64,000 bases of DNA from Bacteroidota bacterium. Lineage in GTDB: Bacteria > Bacteroidota > Bacteroidia > Cytophagales > Cyclobacteriaceae. Position 1 is the stretch's first letter. Every line of letters begins with the position of its first letter. Location of the stretch: NCBI GenBank assembly GCA_016191555.1, contig JACPVX010000014.1, forward strand, positions 1-64,000, read 5' to 3'. A program made the translations under genes and the position numbers. This document shows positions 6,673 to 15,671 of this stretch, in pieces. The notes below the pieces were generated by a model that searched no databases, was not told the DNA's origin, and saw only the letters and a program-made list of their open reading frames with translations.

Positions 6673-8838
6673 TTACGCAGTCTTATCCAAACTGAAAGGC
6701 AGTCTGCGAATGCGCGTGCCCGTCAAGTCGAAGATGGCATTGGTCAGCGCAGGTGTAAATGGCGGCAAACCCGGCTCACCTACCCCTCCTGCTTTTTCTT
6801 CGTTGTCCATAATGTGCACTTCAATCTCCGGAATTTCTTGAATGCGTGGCATTTTGTACGCATCAAAATTTCGCTCTACTGCTTTGCCATCTTTAAAAGT
6901 TGTTTCATGCTTCGTAGCAGCACCCAACGCCATCACAATACTTCCTTCCACTTGTGCTTTGATAATATCCGGATTGACATACCAACCGCAGTCCATCACC
7001 GCCCACACTTTGTCAATTTTAATTTTGCCATCAGCAGTTTTTGAAACTTTCACTACTTCGCCTACAATACTCGAGAAACACTCGGTAATGGCCACTCCAT
7101 AGCCCGTATTTTTTCCGCGCTCTTTCCAGCCAGTTACTTGCTCTAATTTATTCATGAGCAACTGATAGCGCTCACCCAAATGTTGTCTGCGAAAATCGAT
7201 CGGATCTTTTGATGCTTGCGCTGCCAACTCATCAATAAAACTTTCAAAAGCAAATGCATTGGTCGATGAATACACCGAGCGCCACCACATCACCGGCACA
7301 GGCGAATCCAAAGGAGAGTCACCAAAACTATAGTGTGGTATTGACTCAAAATATCCTTCCAAAAATCCTTCAGTATCACTGCCGTTGTAGCTTGTTTTAT
7401 CGGCACCCGGATTTTGCATGTCCATGTTCTGACCGGAGATTTTCGTTTCAAACGAACCGATACGTCCATTGCCTGTCACCGCTCCTTTGCATTGGTACAC
7501 CATGCCCGGGCGGAAAGGGCCAATGGTCATGTCATCTTCGCGTGTCCAAATGACCTGAACGGGGGCTTTGATCTCCTTCGAAATCATCACAGCTTCGTAG
7601 GGATAATCAGTAAAAGCCTTGCGGCCAAAACCTCCTCCCAGAAAAGTCATGTTTACAATTACTTTTTCAGGAGGCAGTTTGAAATGCGAACAAATATTTT
7701 GTTGAATCCAATCCGGGCCTTGTATCGGTCCCCAGATTTCAATTTTATCGTCTGTCACATTGGCCACACAATTCAACGGCTCCATACAGCTGTGCGATTC
7801 GTAAGGAGTTTCGTACGTGGCTTCCACTTTCTTTTCCGCTTTCGCGAAAGCAGAAGTAGTGTTGCCCATTGTGCGGAAAGAAATCATTTCGCCTTTAACC
7901 TGGTCACGCATTTTGGTGTACAGCTCTTCCGTGCTATGATGCGGAAATGCCGTGTCATCCCATTCGATCTTCAATGCTTTTCTTCCTTGCATGGCCGCCC
8001 AAGTATTGTCGGCCACTACGGCCACGCCTTCGCGCATATTGCCAAACTCATCGCGTGTTACTTTCAACACGTGTTTTACGCCCGGCACTTTTTTCGTTTC
8101 GGTATCGTCCCACTTGATCACCTTACCTTGAAAGCGTGGACTGCGTTCAACCACAGCATACAACATACCCGGCAATTTAAAATCCAAACCAAACACGGCT
8201 TTGCCATTTACCTTCATCGGTGTGTCTTGTCGTGGCAATGGCTTGCGAATCAGTTTGTAATCTTTCGGATTCTTGAGTACTACATCTTTCGGTGGTTCCA
8301 GTTTAGCTGCTTCGGTCACCAATTCGCCATAGTGGAATTTTTTTCCGCTGGCGCGATGAATGACAGAACCATTTTCTGCATAGCAGTCTGATTTATTCAC
8401 GCCCCATTTTTTAGCTGCGGTTTCAATCAGCATCTCCCGTGCCGAAGCACCGAGACGCAAAAGTTTTTTGTACGAACCACGGATGGTGGAACTTCCACCC
8501 GTCACCTGACTACCATATTTTCTTCCGTTGCCGGGAGCAAAAATGATATTCACCTGATCGAGCGCTACTTCCAATTCTTCAGCTATCATCTGAGGTACGG
8601 ATTGAAACGAACCTTGCCCCATTTCCGAGCGATGGTTTAAGAGCGTTACCTTGCCATTGGTATCAATGGAAATCCACGCGTTTAATTCTACACCACTGCT
8701 TTCGGCAGCAGCCGCATTCCAAATGTCCAATTCATTCGCGGAAGCGGAAAAACTGAACCCCAACGTAAGAGCAGTGCCGGTTAAGCCCGAAAGCTTAATG
8801 AAGTTTCTGCGTGATATATTTTTAGAAGTCGTTTCCAT
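6673..8838 (-). CDS. Xanthine dehydrogenase-family Mo-binding subunit, isoquinoline/aldehyde oxidoreductase type
   Basis: The 721-residue large subunit of a molybdenum hydroxylase, which hydroxylates aldehydes or N-heterocycles using water. It starts with a twin-arginine signal (SRRNFIKLSG at about residues 9-18), so the folded enzyme is exported. The rest shows the a/b hammerhead and molybdopterin-binding domains, including GGGFGRKAFTDY, and the active-site Glu in GVGEPGLPP (Glu688). The layout matches the IorB subfamily, in which the FAD subunit is absent. It follows the 2Fe-2S subunit by 6 nt and is followed by a cytochrome c, giving a complete periplasmic electron path. Substrate is not deducible from sequence. 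No maturation (XdhC-like) gene is visible nearby. Confidence 0.92.
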   Translation of the reverse strand: METTSKNISRRNFIKLSGLTGTALTLGFSFSASANELDIWNAAAAESSGVELNAWISIDTNGKVTLLNHRSEMGQGSFQSVPQMIAEELEVALDQVNIIFAPGNGRKYGSQVTGGSSTIRGSYKKLLRLGASAREMLIETAAKKWGVNKSDCYAENGSVIHRASGKKFHYGELVTEAAKLEPPKDVVLKNPKDYKLIRKPLPRQDTPMKVNGKAVFGLDFKLPGMLYAVVERSPRFQGKVIKWDDTETKKVPGVKHVLKVTRDEFGNMREGVAVVADNTWAAMQGRKALKIEWDDTAFPHHSTEELYTKMRDQVKGEMISFRTMGNTTSAFAKAEKKVEATYETPYESHSCMEPLNCVANVTDDKIEIWGPIQGPDWIQQNICSHFKLPPEKVIVNMTFLGGGFGRKAFTDYPYEAVMISKEIKAPVQVIWTREDDMTIGPFRPGMVYQCKGAVTGNGRIGSFETKISGQNMDMQNPGADKTSYNGSDTEGFLEGYFESIPHYSFGDSPLDSPVPVMWWRSVYSSTNAFAFESFIDELAAQASKDPIDFRRQHLGERYQLLMNKLEQVTGWKERGKNTGYGVAITECFSSIVGEVVKVSKTADGKIKIDKVWAVMDCGWYVNPDIIKAQVEGSIVMALGAATKHETTFKDGKAVERNFDAYKMPRIQEIPEIEVHIMDNEEKAGGVGEPGLPPFTPALTNAIFDLTGTRIRRLPFSLDKTA

Positions 8839-8844
8839 ATCAAA

Positions 8845-9312
8845 TTATTTTTGAGTCATTAATTGAGCCGCTGTTTTGATAGCTTTGCGAATGCGCGGAT
8901 AGGTGCCACATCGGCAAATGTGCCCTTGCATAGCCGCATCGATGTCTTTGTCGGTTGGATTTGGGTTGCGCTTTAACAATGCGGATGCCGCCATGATCTG
9001 GCCGCTCTGGCAATACCCACACTGCGGTACTTGTTCTAAAATCCAGGCGCGCTGCACGGCCGTGGAGTTATCAGTCGAGAGACCTTCGATGGTAGTTATG
9101 TTTTTATTAGCAGCCGAAGAAACAGGAACCGAACACGATCGCACGGGTACGCCTTCCAAATGAACGGTACAGGCACCACATTGCGCAATGCCGCAGCCAT
9201 ACTTGGTTCCGGTGAGGCCAGCCAAATCGCGGATCGCCCACAGCAGTGGCATTTTGGGGTCGGCCTCGATGGTGTAATTCTTATTGTTTAGCTTCAGGGT
9301 AATAGATGCCAT
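8845..9312 (-). CDS. 2Fe-2S subunit of the Mo-hydroxylase
   Basis: A 155-residue small subunit with two [2Fe-2S] clusters. The plant-type ferredoxin cluster is bound by C40, C45, C48 and C60 ([17 protein letters not shown]), and the all-alpha domain cluster by C98, C101, C133 and C135 ([11 protein letters not shown] and [12 protein letters not shown]). This is the IorA/CoxS layout. It has no signal peptide; it is expected to be co-exported with the Tat-tagged large subunit. It is the first gene of the operon and ends 6 nt before the large subunit. It passes electrons from the molybdenum centre towards the cytochrome c encoded downstream. Confidence 0.94.
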   Translation of the reverse strand: MASITLKLNNKNYTIEADPKMPLLWAIRDLAGLTGTKYGCGIAQCGACTVHLEGVPVRSCSVPVSSAANKNITTIEGLSTDNSTAVQRAWILEQVPQCGYCQSGQIMAASALLKRNPNPTDKDIDAAMQGHICRCGTYPRIRKAIKTAAQLMTQK

Positions 9313-9500
9313 ACATTTTGGGATTGATAGAAAATAAAAATACGAAATAAGATGGTATTATCTTGCGAATTATTTCGATCGGTTAAAGCGGTATGAACAA
9401 CTCATCTTTTACCTCAACAATTGAGAATACCAAACCTACGGTTCGGTCGTTTTGATTTGAGAAAACACTCACACCTAAAGAATTTTGAAGAAAAAAAGTC

Positions 9501-9923
9501 ATGACAAAGATTATTATTCCTTTTTTGATTGCAATGGTTATTTCCCTTACGGGGAATGCCCAAACACAAACTTTAACCATTCAGATAACGAATGTAAAAG
9601 ATGCTGAAGGGCACGTGCGCATCGCCATCTACAACTCCGAAAAAGATTACATGAAAAAATCCTTCATGGTGAAGTCTGCAAAAGCGGCCAAAGGCACCGT
9701 AGAGGTGGTGGTTGAGAACTTACCTGCTGGGATTTATGGAATTAGTGTGATGCACGATGCCAACAGCAACGAAAAGATGGATTCAAACTTGATCGGTATG
9801 CCCAAAGAGGGCTTTGGCTTCTCGAATAATGCGAAGGGCTCATTTGGCCCTCCCGGCTTCGAGAAAACGAAAATGGATTTCAACACTTCCAAGGAGATTT
9901 CAATCGCACTGACATACCTCTAA
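9501..9923 (+). CDS. Secreted DUF2141 protein
   Basis: A 140-residue exported protein: signal peptide MTKIIIPFLIAMVISLTGNAQ, then a single beta-sandwich domain. The DUF2141 signature is clear: TIQITNVKDAEGHVRIAIYN, then the strand VEVVVENLPAGIYGISVMHD, followed by DANSNEKMDSNLIGMPKEGF and FSNNAKGSFGPPGF. The family is widespread in Bacteroidota and Proteobacteria; its biochemical function is not established. The gene stands alone between the divergent Mo-hydroxylase operon and the phosphorylase-like gene. The conserved asparagine-rich loop could bind a metal, but that is a guess. Confidence 0.92.
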   Translation: MTKIIIPFLIAMVISLTGNAQTQTLTIQITNVKDAEGHVRIAIYNSEKDYMKKSFMVKSAKAAKGTVEVVVENLPAGIYGISVMHDANSNEKMDSNLIGMPKEGFGFSNNAKGSFGPPGFEKTKMDFNTSKEISIALTYL

Positions 9924-9969
9924 GCCTTCATAACAATCGTTTGCAATAAGTTAAAGCATGCGGCTGAGA

Positions 9970-9989
9970 CAATTTGTTTAAGCAAATTG
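9970..9989. repeat. Inverted repeat before the phosphorylase-like gene
   Basis: CAATTTG (9970-9976) and CAAATTG (9983-9989) form a perfect 7-bp inverted repeat around a 6-nt loop. No T-tract follows, so it is a weak terminator at best and could be an operator for the gene at 10047. Confidence 0.35.
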
Positions 9990-10046
9990 ATTGGGATGTG
10001 TTAAGTTCGCACACCAAAAAATTAACCTTAACTAAATCTCAGGCGC

Positions 10047-11702
10047 ATGTTTTCATTAGATCAGCTCTTTCCTTACTCTTTTGATAAAAAGTACAGCAAG
10101 CCGGCTGCTTATTTTTCAATGGAGTTCGCCATTGATCAGCCGTTAAAAATTTACAGCGGAGGTTTGGGCTTTCTGGCCGGTTCGCACATGCGCAGTGCAT
10201 TTGAGCTGAAGCAAAATCTGGTAGGCATTGGCATCTTGTGGAAATATGGCTACTACGATCAGGAGCGCAACAAAGATGGCACGCTGCAATCGAGCTATAT
10301 TCAAAAAGACTATTCTTTTCTAACCGACATCGGCATTACTTTTCCTATCACCATTCACAACCATACGGTGCAGGTGAAAGTGTATTTGCTCAAGCCTGAA
10401 GTATTCAACACGGTGCCGATATTTTTATTAAGCACTGATATTGCCGAGAACGACTACTTAGCCCAAACCATTTGCCATCGCTTGTATGATTCACACGAAT
10501 CAGCTCGCATTGCTCAGTCGATTCTGTTAGGTGTGGGTGGAGCAAAGTTATTGGATGTGTTAAGTCGCGAAACAGACATCTACCACATGAACGAAGGGCA
10601 TGCGCTACCGCTTTGCTTTTATCTGCTCGACAAATACAAAAAATTGGAGGAGGTAAAGAAGCGTGTTGTATTCACAACCCACACTCCCGAAAAAGCCGGC
10701 AACGAAGAACATGCCATCAAAACATTGGAAGTACTTGGTTTCTTTCAGGGAGCCGATCGCAAAACCATTTTGGAAATGGCGGCACCGGATGAGAACACAC
10801 TAAACTACACACTGGCCGCTTTACGCATGGCCAAACGTGCCAATGGTGTTTCGCAATTGCATGGCGAGGTGTCGCGCAAAATGTGGAAAGGCTTTGAAGG
10901 CATTTGCGAGATAGGTGCCATCACCAACGCGCAAAACAAACGCTACTGGCGCGATGATGCGTTGGAGGCTGCTTTAGAAAATGACAACGACAAAGCTTTA
11001 GTGAGCCGCAAGAAGGAATTGAAAACGAAACTCTTCCGCATTGTAGCCAACCAAACAGGCAAGCTGTTTGACCCGAATGTATTTACCATTGTGTGGGCCA
11101 GACGATTTGCTGCTTACAAGCGTGCTAATTTATTATTGGCTGATTTTGAGCGATTCAAAAAATTGGCTACCAATACTAAATATCCAATCCAAATTATTTG
11201 GGCGGGTAAGCCGTATCCGGAAGACTACAATGCCATTAACATCTTCAACGATATTTATTGGAAGACTAAATCACTTCCCAATTGCACCGTGTTGACGGGC
11301 TATGAGTTGTGGTTGTCAGGTCATTTGAAAAAAGGATCGGATGTGTGGTTGAACAACCCGCGTTTGTATCACGAAGCATCAGGCACTTCGGGAATGACAG
11401 CCGCAATGAATGGTTCGGTAAATGTTTCCATTCCGGATGGATGGGTTCCTGAATTTGCCGACCACGGAAAAAACTCTTTCATCATCGACACAGCAGATGA
11501 GACATTATCGGTTGAAGAGCGCGATCGCATTGAAGCTGAAAACTTGCTGACCTTGCTGGAGAAGGAAGTGATTCCTACGTATTATGATTCACCTGAAAAG
11601 TGGAACAAAATAGTAAAGAAGGCGATGAAAGATGTATCGCCCTTCTTCGAATCAGGCCGCATGGCGCAAGAGTATTACGACAAAATGTATAACTCAAAGT
11701 AA
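10047..11702 (+). CDS. Short-form alpha-glucan phosphorylase-like protein (GT35)
   Basis: A 551-residue GT-B fold protein of the short alpha-glucan phosphorylase family, which normally releases glucose-1-phosphate from glycogen or maltodextrin. Recognisable blocks are AYFSMEFAIDQPLKIYSGGL near the N terminus, DIYHMNEGHALPL, TTHTPEKAGNEEH, FTIVWARRFAAYKR, QIIWAGKPYP and HEASGTSGMTAAMNGS. In the last block the position that normally holds the PLP-binding lysine (S-G-M-K) is Thr451 (codon ACA at 11397-11399). Without that lysine the canonical PLP-dependent phosphorolysis would not be expected, so the protein may be a divergent subfamily with another activity. It is monocistronic. Family call is firm, catalytic activity uncertain. 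Confidence 0.88.
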   Translation: MFSLDQLFPYSFDKKYSKPAAYFSMEFAIDQPLKIYSGGLGFLAGSHMRSAFELKQNLVGIGILWKYGYYDQERNKDGTLQSSYIQKDYSFLTDIGITFPITIHNHTVQVKVYLLKPEVFNTVPIFLLSTDIAENDYLAQTICHRLYDSHESARIAQSILLGVGGAKLLDVLSRETDIYHMNEGHALPLCFYLLDKYKKLEEVKKRVVFTTHTPEKAGNEEHAIKTLEVLGFFQGADRKTILEMAAPDENTLNYTLAALRMAKRANGVSQLHGEVSRKMWKGFEGICEIGAITNAQNKRYWRDDALEAALENDNDKALVSRKKELKTKLFRIVANQTGKLFDPNVFTIVWARRFAAYKRANLLLADFERFKKLATNTKYPIQIIWAGKPYPEDYNAINIFNDIYWKTKSLPNCTVLTGYELWLSGHLKKGSDVWLNNPRLYHEASGTSGMTAAMNGSVNVSIPDGWVPEFADHGKNSFIIDTADETLSVEERDRIEAENLLTLLEKEVIPTYYDSPEKWNKIVKKAMKDVSPFFESGRMAQEYYDKMYNSK

Positions 11703-11725
11703 TCTTGACTAAAGACTGAGGTCAA

Positions 11726-12430
11726 CTATTTTTCATTCAGCGCCCAATTGTATTCATAAAATCCCACCGCATAGTCGGCTGGGATTTTTTCTTTGCGAAA
11801 AAGATTTATCCAATCGAGTTCAGTTTTGGCTGCAGCCAGAAAATCTTTTTTGTACCATTCAAAAATTTTGGATAGCTCTACTTTCTTTTGTGCTGCATTT
11901 ACTTTCAGCCAATTCGGATTGTTGATTGCCAATGTGGTACGCTCGTTGAGTTGCTTTTCGAGATTGGCAGATGTGTAAGCAAAGCTGGCGAGCGGAGGGC
12001 AGCTTTTAGCAGCGCATGCTAATGCAAAATGAATGCGCGGATCCTTATAAACCGCTAACAACTTTTTAATCTCTAAAGAATTTAAAGTCATTTCCTCGCC
12101 CGCAACCTTGTGCTTCACGCGATCAAAGAAACCACTATCGTCCAGTGGAGACTTGAGCGGATAATGTTTCGCTACCCAATAAATCACTACCAGATTGTAG
12201 GCATTGATATAAAATGCTTTTTTATTGGCATCATCCATACCATCCAATTTTTGTTCACCAATTTGCGTATAGAGACTTTCAATCCCGGCCATGTTTTGTT
12301 TGATCTTGCTATAAGCTACTGATCCGTTGGTAACATGTTTTTTCAAGAACGCATCGGCAGCAGTCGTAAAATTTTGAGCGAACGAAGGGGATGCGATCAG
12401 CATCAGCAGGAAGATGACAAAACGATTCAT
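11726..12430 (-). CDS. Secreted DUF547 protein
   Basis: A 234-residue exported protein with signal peptide MNRFVIFLLMLIASPSFAQ. The body matches DUF547: AFYINAYNLVVIYWVAKHYP, a D-D-S-G-F-F-D segment, then MTLNSLEIKKLL, and DPRIHFALACAAKSCPPLAS. The conserved H-F-A-L-x-C-A-x-x-S-C-P-P block is intact and resembles a catalytic or metal-binding site, with an asparagine and histidine that could act with the cysteine, but function is not established. It converges with the phosphorylase-like gene, 23 nt apart. In other organisms DUF547 proteins are often linked to glutaredoxin-like or redox genes; here none is adjacent. Confidence 0.92.
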   Translation of the reverse strand: MNRFVIFLLMLIASPSFAQNFTTAADAFLKKHVTNGSVAYSKIKQNMAGIESLYTQIGEQKLDGMDDANKKAFYINAYNLVVIYWVAKHYPLKSPLDDSGFFDRVKHKVAGEEMTLNSLEIKKLLAVYKDPRIHFALACAAKSCPPLASFAYTSANLEKQLNERTTLAINNPNWLKVNAAQKKVELSKIFEWYKKDFLAAAKTELDWINLFRKEKIPADYAVGFYEYNWALNEK

Positions 12431-12563
12431 AGTTTTTGATTTAAAATCGGATGGATTGGAAGACTAGTTAAAAAGACGAATTAAAACTACCTTTAAGAGA
12501 GGCTCGGTAATGTCAACTGAACGACATCACATGCAATAAAAATAGCAGAGCTTTGAAAACGGC

Positions 12564-13853
12564 ATGAAGCACATCGTCATCATTGGAAACGGCATCAGTG
12601 GAATTACCGCTGCACGTCACATTCGCAAAAAGAGTAATCACAAAATCACCATCATTTCCGGTGAATCGGAATATTTCTTTTCGCGCACCGCACTCATGTA
12701 TGTGTACATGGGCCATCTAAAATTCGAGCACACCAAACCTTATGAAGACGGCTTCTGGAAAAAAAATAAAATTGACTTAGTATTCGATTGGGTGGATCAC
12801 GTAAACATTGAAACGAAATCACTCACGCTTCGAACGAAGGGCTCAATCTCATACGACACACTCATCATCGCGTCGGGTGCAAAGCCAAATAAATTTGGAT
12901 GGCCCGGTCAGGATTTGAAAGGCGTGCAGGGGCTCTATCACAAACAAGATCTCGAGTTGATGGAGCAAAATACGAAAGGCGCTCAACATGCAGTGTTGGT
13001 AGGTGGCGGATTGATTGGTGTGGAAATGGCTGAGATGCTTTTATCAAGAAATATTTCCGTCACATTTCTCGTGCGCGAGAATGCTTTTTGGAGTAATGTG
13101 TTGCCGTTGCCAGAAGCTAACCTTATCAGCCGACACATTCGCTCGCATCATGTCGATCTTCGATTTGAAAATGAACTAAAAGAAATCAAAGGCAATTCGA
13201 ATGGACGTGTGCAGTCCATTGTCACTAAGTCCGGAGAAGAAATTGCTTGTCAATTTGTGGGGCTCACCGTTGGCGTTTCGCCTAATATTTCTTTTTTGAA
13301 AGATTCAGGCATTGCTACCGCACGAGGTGTTTTAGTAAATGAATTTTTGGAAACCAATGTGCCCGATGTGTATGCCTTGGGCGATTGTGCCGAACGAACC
13401 TATGAGTTGCCGGGTCGGAGAAGCATTGAGCAAGTGTGGTATACCGGACGCATGATGGGCGAAGTAGTGGCGCAAACGATCTGTGGAACAAAAACAAAAT
13501 ATGAACCAGGCCCGTGGTTTAATTCCGCTAAATTTTTCGACATCGAATATCAAACCTATGGTCAGGTTGGAAATGAGTTGAAAGCCCACGAGTCAAAATT
13601 TTGTTGGGAACACAGTAGCGGCACCAAATGTGTGCATCTGATTTGGAATACCATGACCCGCGAGTTTATTGGGATTAATACCTTTGGAATTCGTATGCGT
13701 CATGAAAAATTTGACACTTGGCTCCGCGCTAAGAAATCTGTAGATTTTGTAATGGAACATTTAGCAGAGGCGAATTTTGATCCTGAATTTTTTGCTCGCT
13801 ACGAAAAAGAAATCAAACTTCAGTTCAACGAAAAAGCGGTCTTAGCACATTGA
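12564..13853 (+). CDS. FAD/NAD(P)-dependent oxidoreductase (pyridine nucleotide-disulfide fold)
   Basis: A 429-residue cytoplasmic flavoprotein. The FAD-binding motif GNGISG is at residues 8-13, the NAD(P)-binding motif GGGLIGVEMAE near residue 149, and the C-terminal FAD motif VYALGDCAE near residue 277. It resembles ferredoxin/rubredoxin reductases and the small subunit of nitrite reductase rather than thioredoxin reductase, since no CxxC redox pair is visible. Its stop codon is only 5 nt before the ATG of the membrane Fe-S protein (a TTG at 13850 would even overlap), so the two are translationally coupled. I infer that it passes electrons between NAD(P)H and that membrane Fe-S protein; direction unknown. 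Confidence 0.88.
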   Translation: MKHIVIIGNGISGITAARHIRKKSNHKITIISGESEYFFSRTALMYVYMGHLKFEHTKPYEDGFWKKNKIDLVFDWVDHVNIETKSLTLRTKGSISYDTLIIASGAKPNKFGWPGQDLKGVQGLYHKQDLELMEQNTKGAQHAVLVGGGLIGVEMAEMLLSRNISVTFLVRENAFWSNVLPLPEANLISRHIRSHHVDLRFENELKEIKGNSNGRVQSIVTKSGEEIACQFVGLTVGVSPNISFLKDSGIATARGVLVNEFLETNVPDVYALGDCAERTYELPGRRSIEQVWYTGRMMGEVVAQTICGTKTKYEPGPWFNSAKFFDIEYQTYGQVGNELKAHESKFCWEHSSGTKCVHLIWNTMTREFIGINTFGIRMRHEKFDTWLRAKKSVDFVMEHLAEANFDPEFFARYEKEIKLQFNEKAVLAH

Positions 13854-13858
13854 AATTT

Positions 13859-15625
13859 ATGAAGTTACTAAAATCGTTTGGCCTTGCACTTTTCATCATT
13901 GGGTTTGGCCTGTTTAATTTCTCGTTCTTCTGGGCGCATTATCAACTCTCACCTGAGGCCATTCGCACACAATTGACCGATACAAAAAAGTCAGAACTCT
14001 TTATTGAGGCATCAACTCCCATGTTGAATCAGGAGTTCACTTCCAATTTCAAATTTGTTGATGAATTGCATGCGGCATTGGATCGTGTCAACCAAAGTCA
14101 ATTAGATTTATTTGGCATTTCAAACCATGAGATAGATCAGCTAGTATCACACAATCCTGAAAAGTTTTCAATTGCATCGGTAGATTCCGTTTTTGCAGGC
14201 AGTGATGAAGCCGCAGCCTTCAAACGAAAGGCGTTCAAAGATTATGGAAGCTGGTTGGATGGGCAACCAACGAAACGCGAACAACTTCAACAGGTGGCGG
14301 ACAACATTCGCCAATTCGGCATTGTATCGCAATTTGGATTCGATCGCTATGCTATCAAAGATCTCACGTACTCAATTACCAAAGCTTCGGCAATTAGTCC
14401 GGTAAAAAATAATCCGTTGCTTTATTTGTTGCTCACCATCGGTTTGTGTGTAGTAGGTGCGCTGCTGTACATTTTACCCAAGCTGCAACTCGCACCAGGC
14501 ATTAAAAACAATGGCATCTTCTTTAATGCGATGAAAAATGTGCAATGGTTGGGCATCCTTACGGGAAGCTGGTTGATTGCATTTTATGTGGTGCTGTATT
14601 TTTATCCGGAGTACATGACAAACTGGGTGCTGCTAGTCGATCCAGTAAGCGAATTACTCAGCGGCAATGAAGCGGGTCGGTTTTTTCTTTACGGATTCAT
14701 CTACACGTTGTGCATTTTGGTGATGGGTATGAGGATGATAATAAACCATCGGCACAGCAAGTATCAGATTTTTCGTACATGCTCGGTTATGTTTTTTCAA
14801 ACTGCTTTCGCGTTTCTTATTCCAGAAATCATGATTCGCTTAAATCAACCGTATTTTGATTTTAAAAATATCTGGCCACTCGATTATTCATTTTTCTTCA
14901 ATAGTCGGTTAGATACTTTGTTAGCGAATGGCGGCCTCGGCATTTTTATGTTAGTGTGGGGAATTGCGATGATTATACTAGGCGTTCCCATATTCGTTTA
15001 TTTTTTTGGCAAGCGTTGGTATTGCTCGTGGGTATGTGGTTGTGGTGGTTTAGCAGAAACATTGGGAGATCCTTATCGGCAGCTTTCCGATAAATCGGTG
15101 AAGGCTTGGAAAGCGGAGCGATGGATCATTCACAGCGTGTTGGTATTTGCCGTAGTAATGACGGTCGGAGTTTTGTACACGTATTTTACCAACAACTCAT
15201 GGGTTTTGTTTTTTGATAGTTACAAGCTGCGCGAAATCTATGGTGCCTTTATCGGAGCCGGATTTGCTGGAGTGGTAGGCACGGGCTTTTATCCGTTGAT
15301 GGGCAATCGTACCTGGTGTCGCTTTGGTTGTCCGTTGGCAGCATACTTAGGAATCATTCAGCGATTCAAGTCACGCTTTCGAATTACCACCAACGGAGGT
15401 CAGTGTATTTCGTGTGGTAATTGTTCAACGTATTGTGAGATGGGAATTGATGTGCGCTGGTATGCACAGCGCGGACAAAACATTGTGCGCAGCTCGTGTG
15501 TGGGTTGTGGCGTTTGTTCATCTGTTTGCCCTCGGGGCGTACTCAATCTCGAAGTGAAGGAAGAAGATGGAAGATTTGGCAAGCCTATCTTAATTGGAAA
15601 CAATCATATTGAATTAGTGGAGTAG
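13859..15625 (+). CDS. Polytopic membrane 4Fe-4S protein, NapH/CcoG/NosR-like C-terminal part
   Basis: A 588-residue inner-membrane electron-transfer protein from the ATG at 13859. Residues 5-25 form one membrane helix, followed by about 150 extracytoplasmic residues and then about eight helices. A loop contains WYCSWVCGCGGLAE and another TWCRFGCPLAAYLG; paired C-x3-C-P motifs of this kind are characteristic of NapH/NosR-type proteins. The C-terminal domain binds two [4Fe-4S] clusters through C516, C519, C522, C526 and C547, C550, C553, C557. The preceding gene encodes an FAD reductase. The large extracytoplasmic N-terminal region is not part of standard NapH or CcoG and may receive or donate electrons outside the membrane. 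Confidence 0.88.
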   Translation: MKLLKSFGLALFIIGFGLFNFSFFWAHYQLSPEAIRTQLTDTKKSELFIEASTPMLNQEFTSNFKFVDELHAALDRVNQSQLDLFGISNHEIDQLVSHNPEKFSIASVDSVFAGSDEAAAFKRKAFKDYGSWLDGQPTKREQLQQVADNIRQFGIVSQFGFDRYAIKDLTYSITKASAISPVKNNPLLYLLLTIGLCVVGALLYILPKLQLAPGIKNNGIFFNAMKNVQWLGILTGSWLIAFYVVLYFYPEYMTNWVLLVDPVSELLSGNEAGRFFLYGFIYTLCILVMGMRMIINHRHSKYQIFRTCSVMFFQTAFAFLIPEIMIRLNQPYFDFKNIWPLDYSFFFNSRLDTLLANGGLGIFMLVWGIAMIILGVPIFVYFFGKRWYCSWVCGCGGLAETLGDPYRQLSDKSVKAWKAERWIIHSVLVFAVVMTVGVLYTYFTNNSWVLFFDSYKLREIYGAFIGAGFAGVVGTGFYPLMGNRTWCRFGCPLAAYLGIIQRFKSRFRITTNGGQCISCGNCSTYCEMGIDVRWYAQRGQNIVRSSCVGCGVCSSVCPRGVLNLEVKEEDGRFGKPILIGNNHIELVE

Positions 15626-15671
15626 ATTCTGTTACAAAGGATTTACTAATTTGAATTAGATTTACAGGTAT

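Noticed and set aside
7414-8391. Long plus-strand open frame of 325 codons inside the Mo-hydroxylase gene
   Set aside because: It is antisense to a well-conserved molybdenum subunit, its composition (many His, Phe, Arg) is that of a reverse shadow, and it has no recognisable domain.
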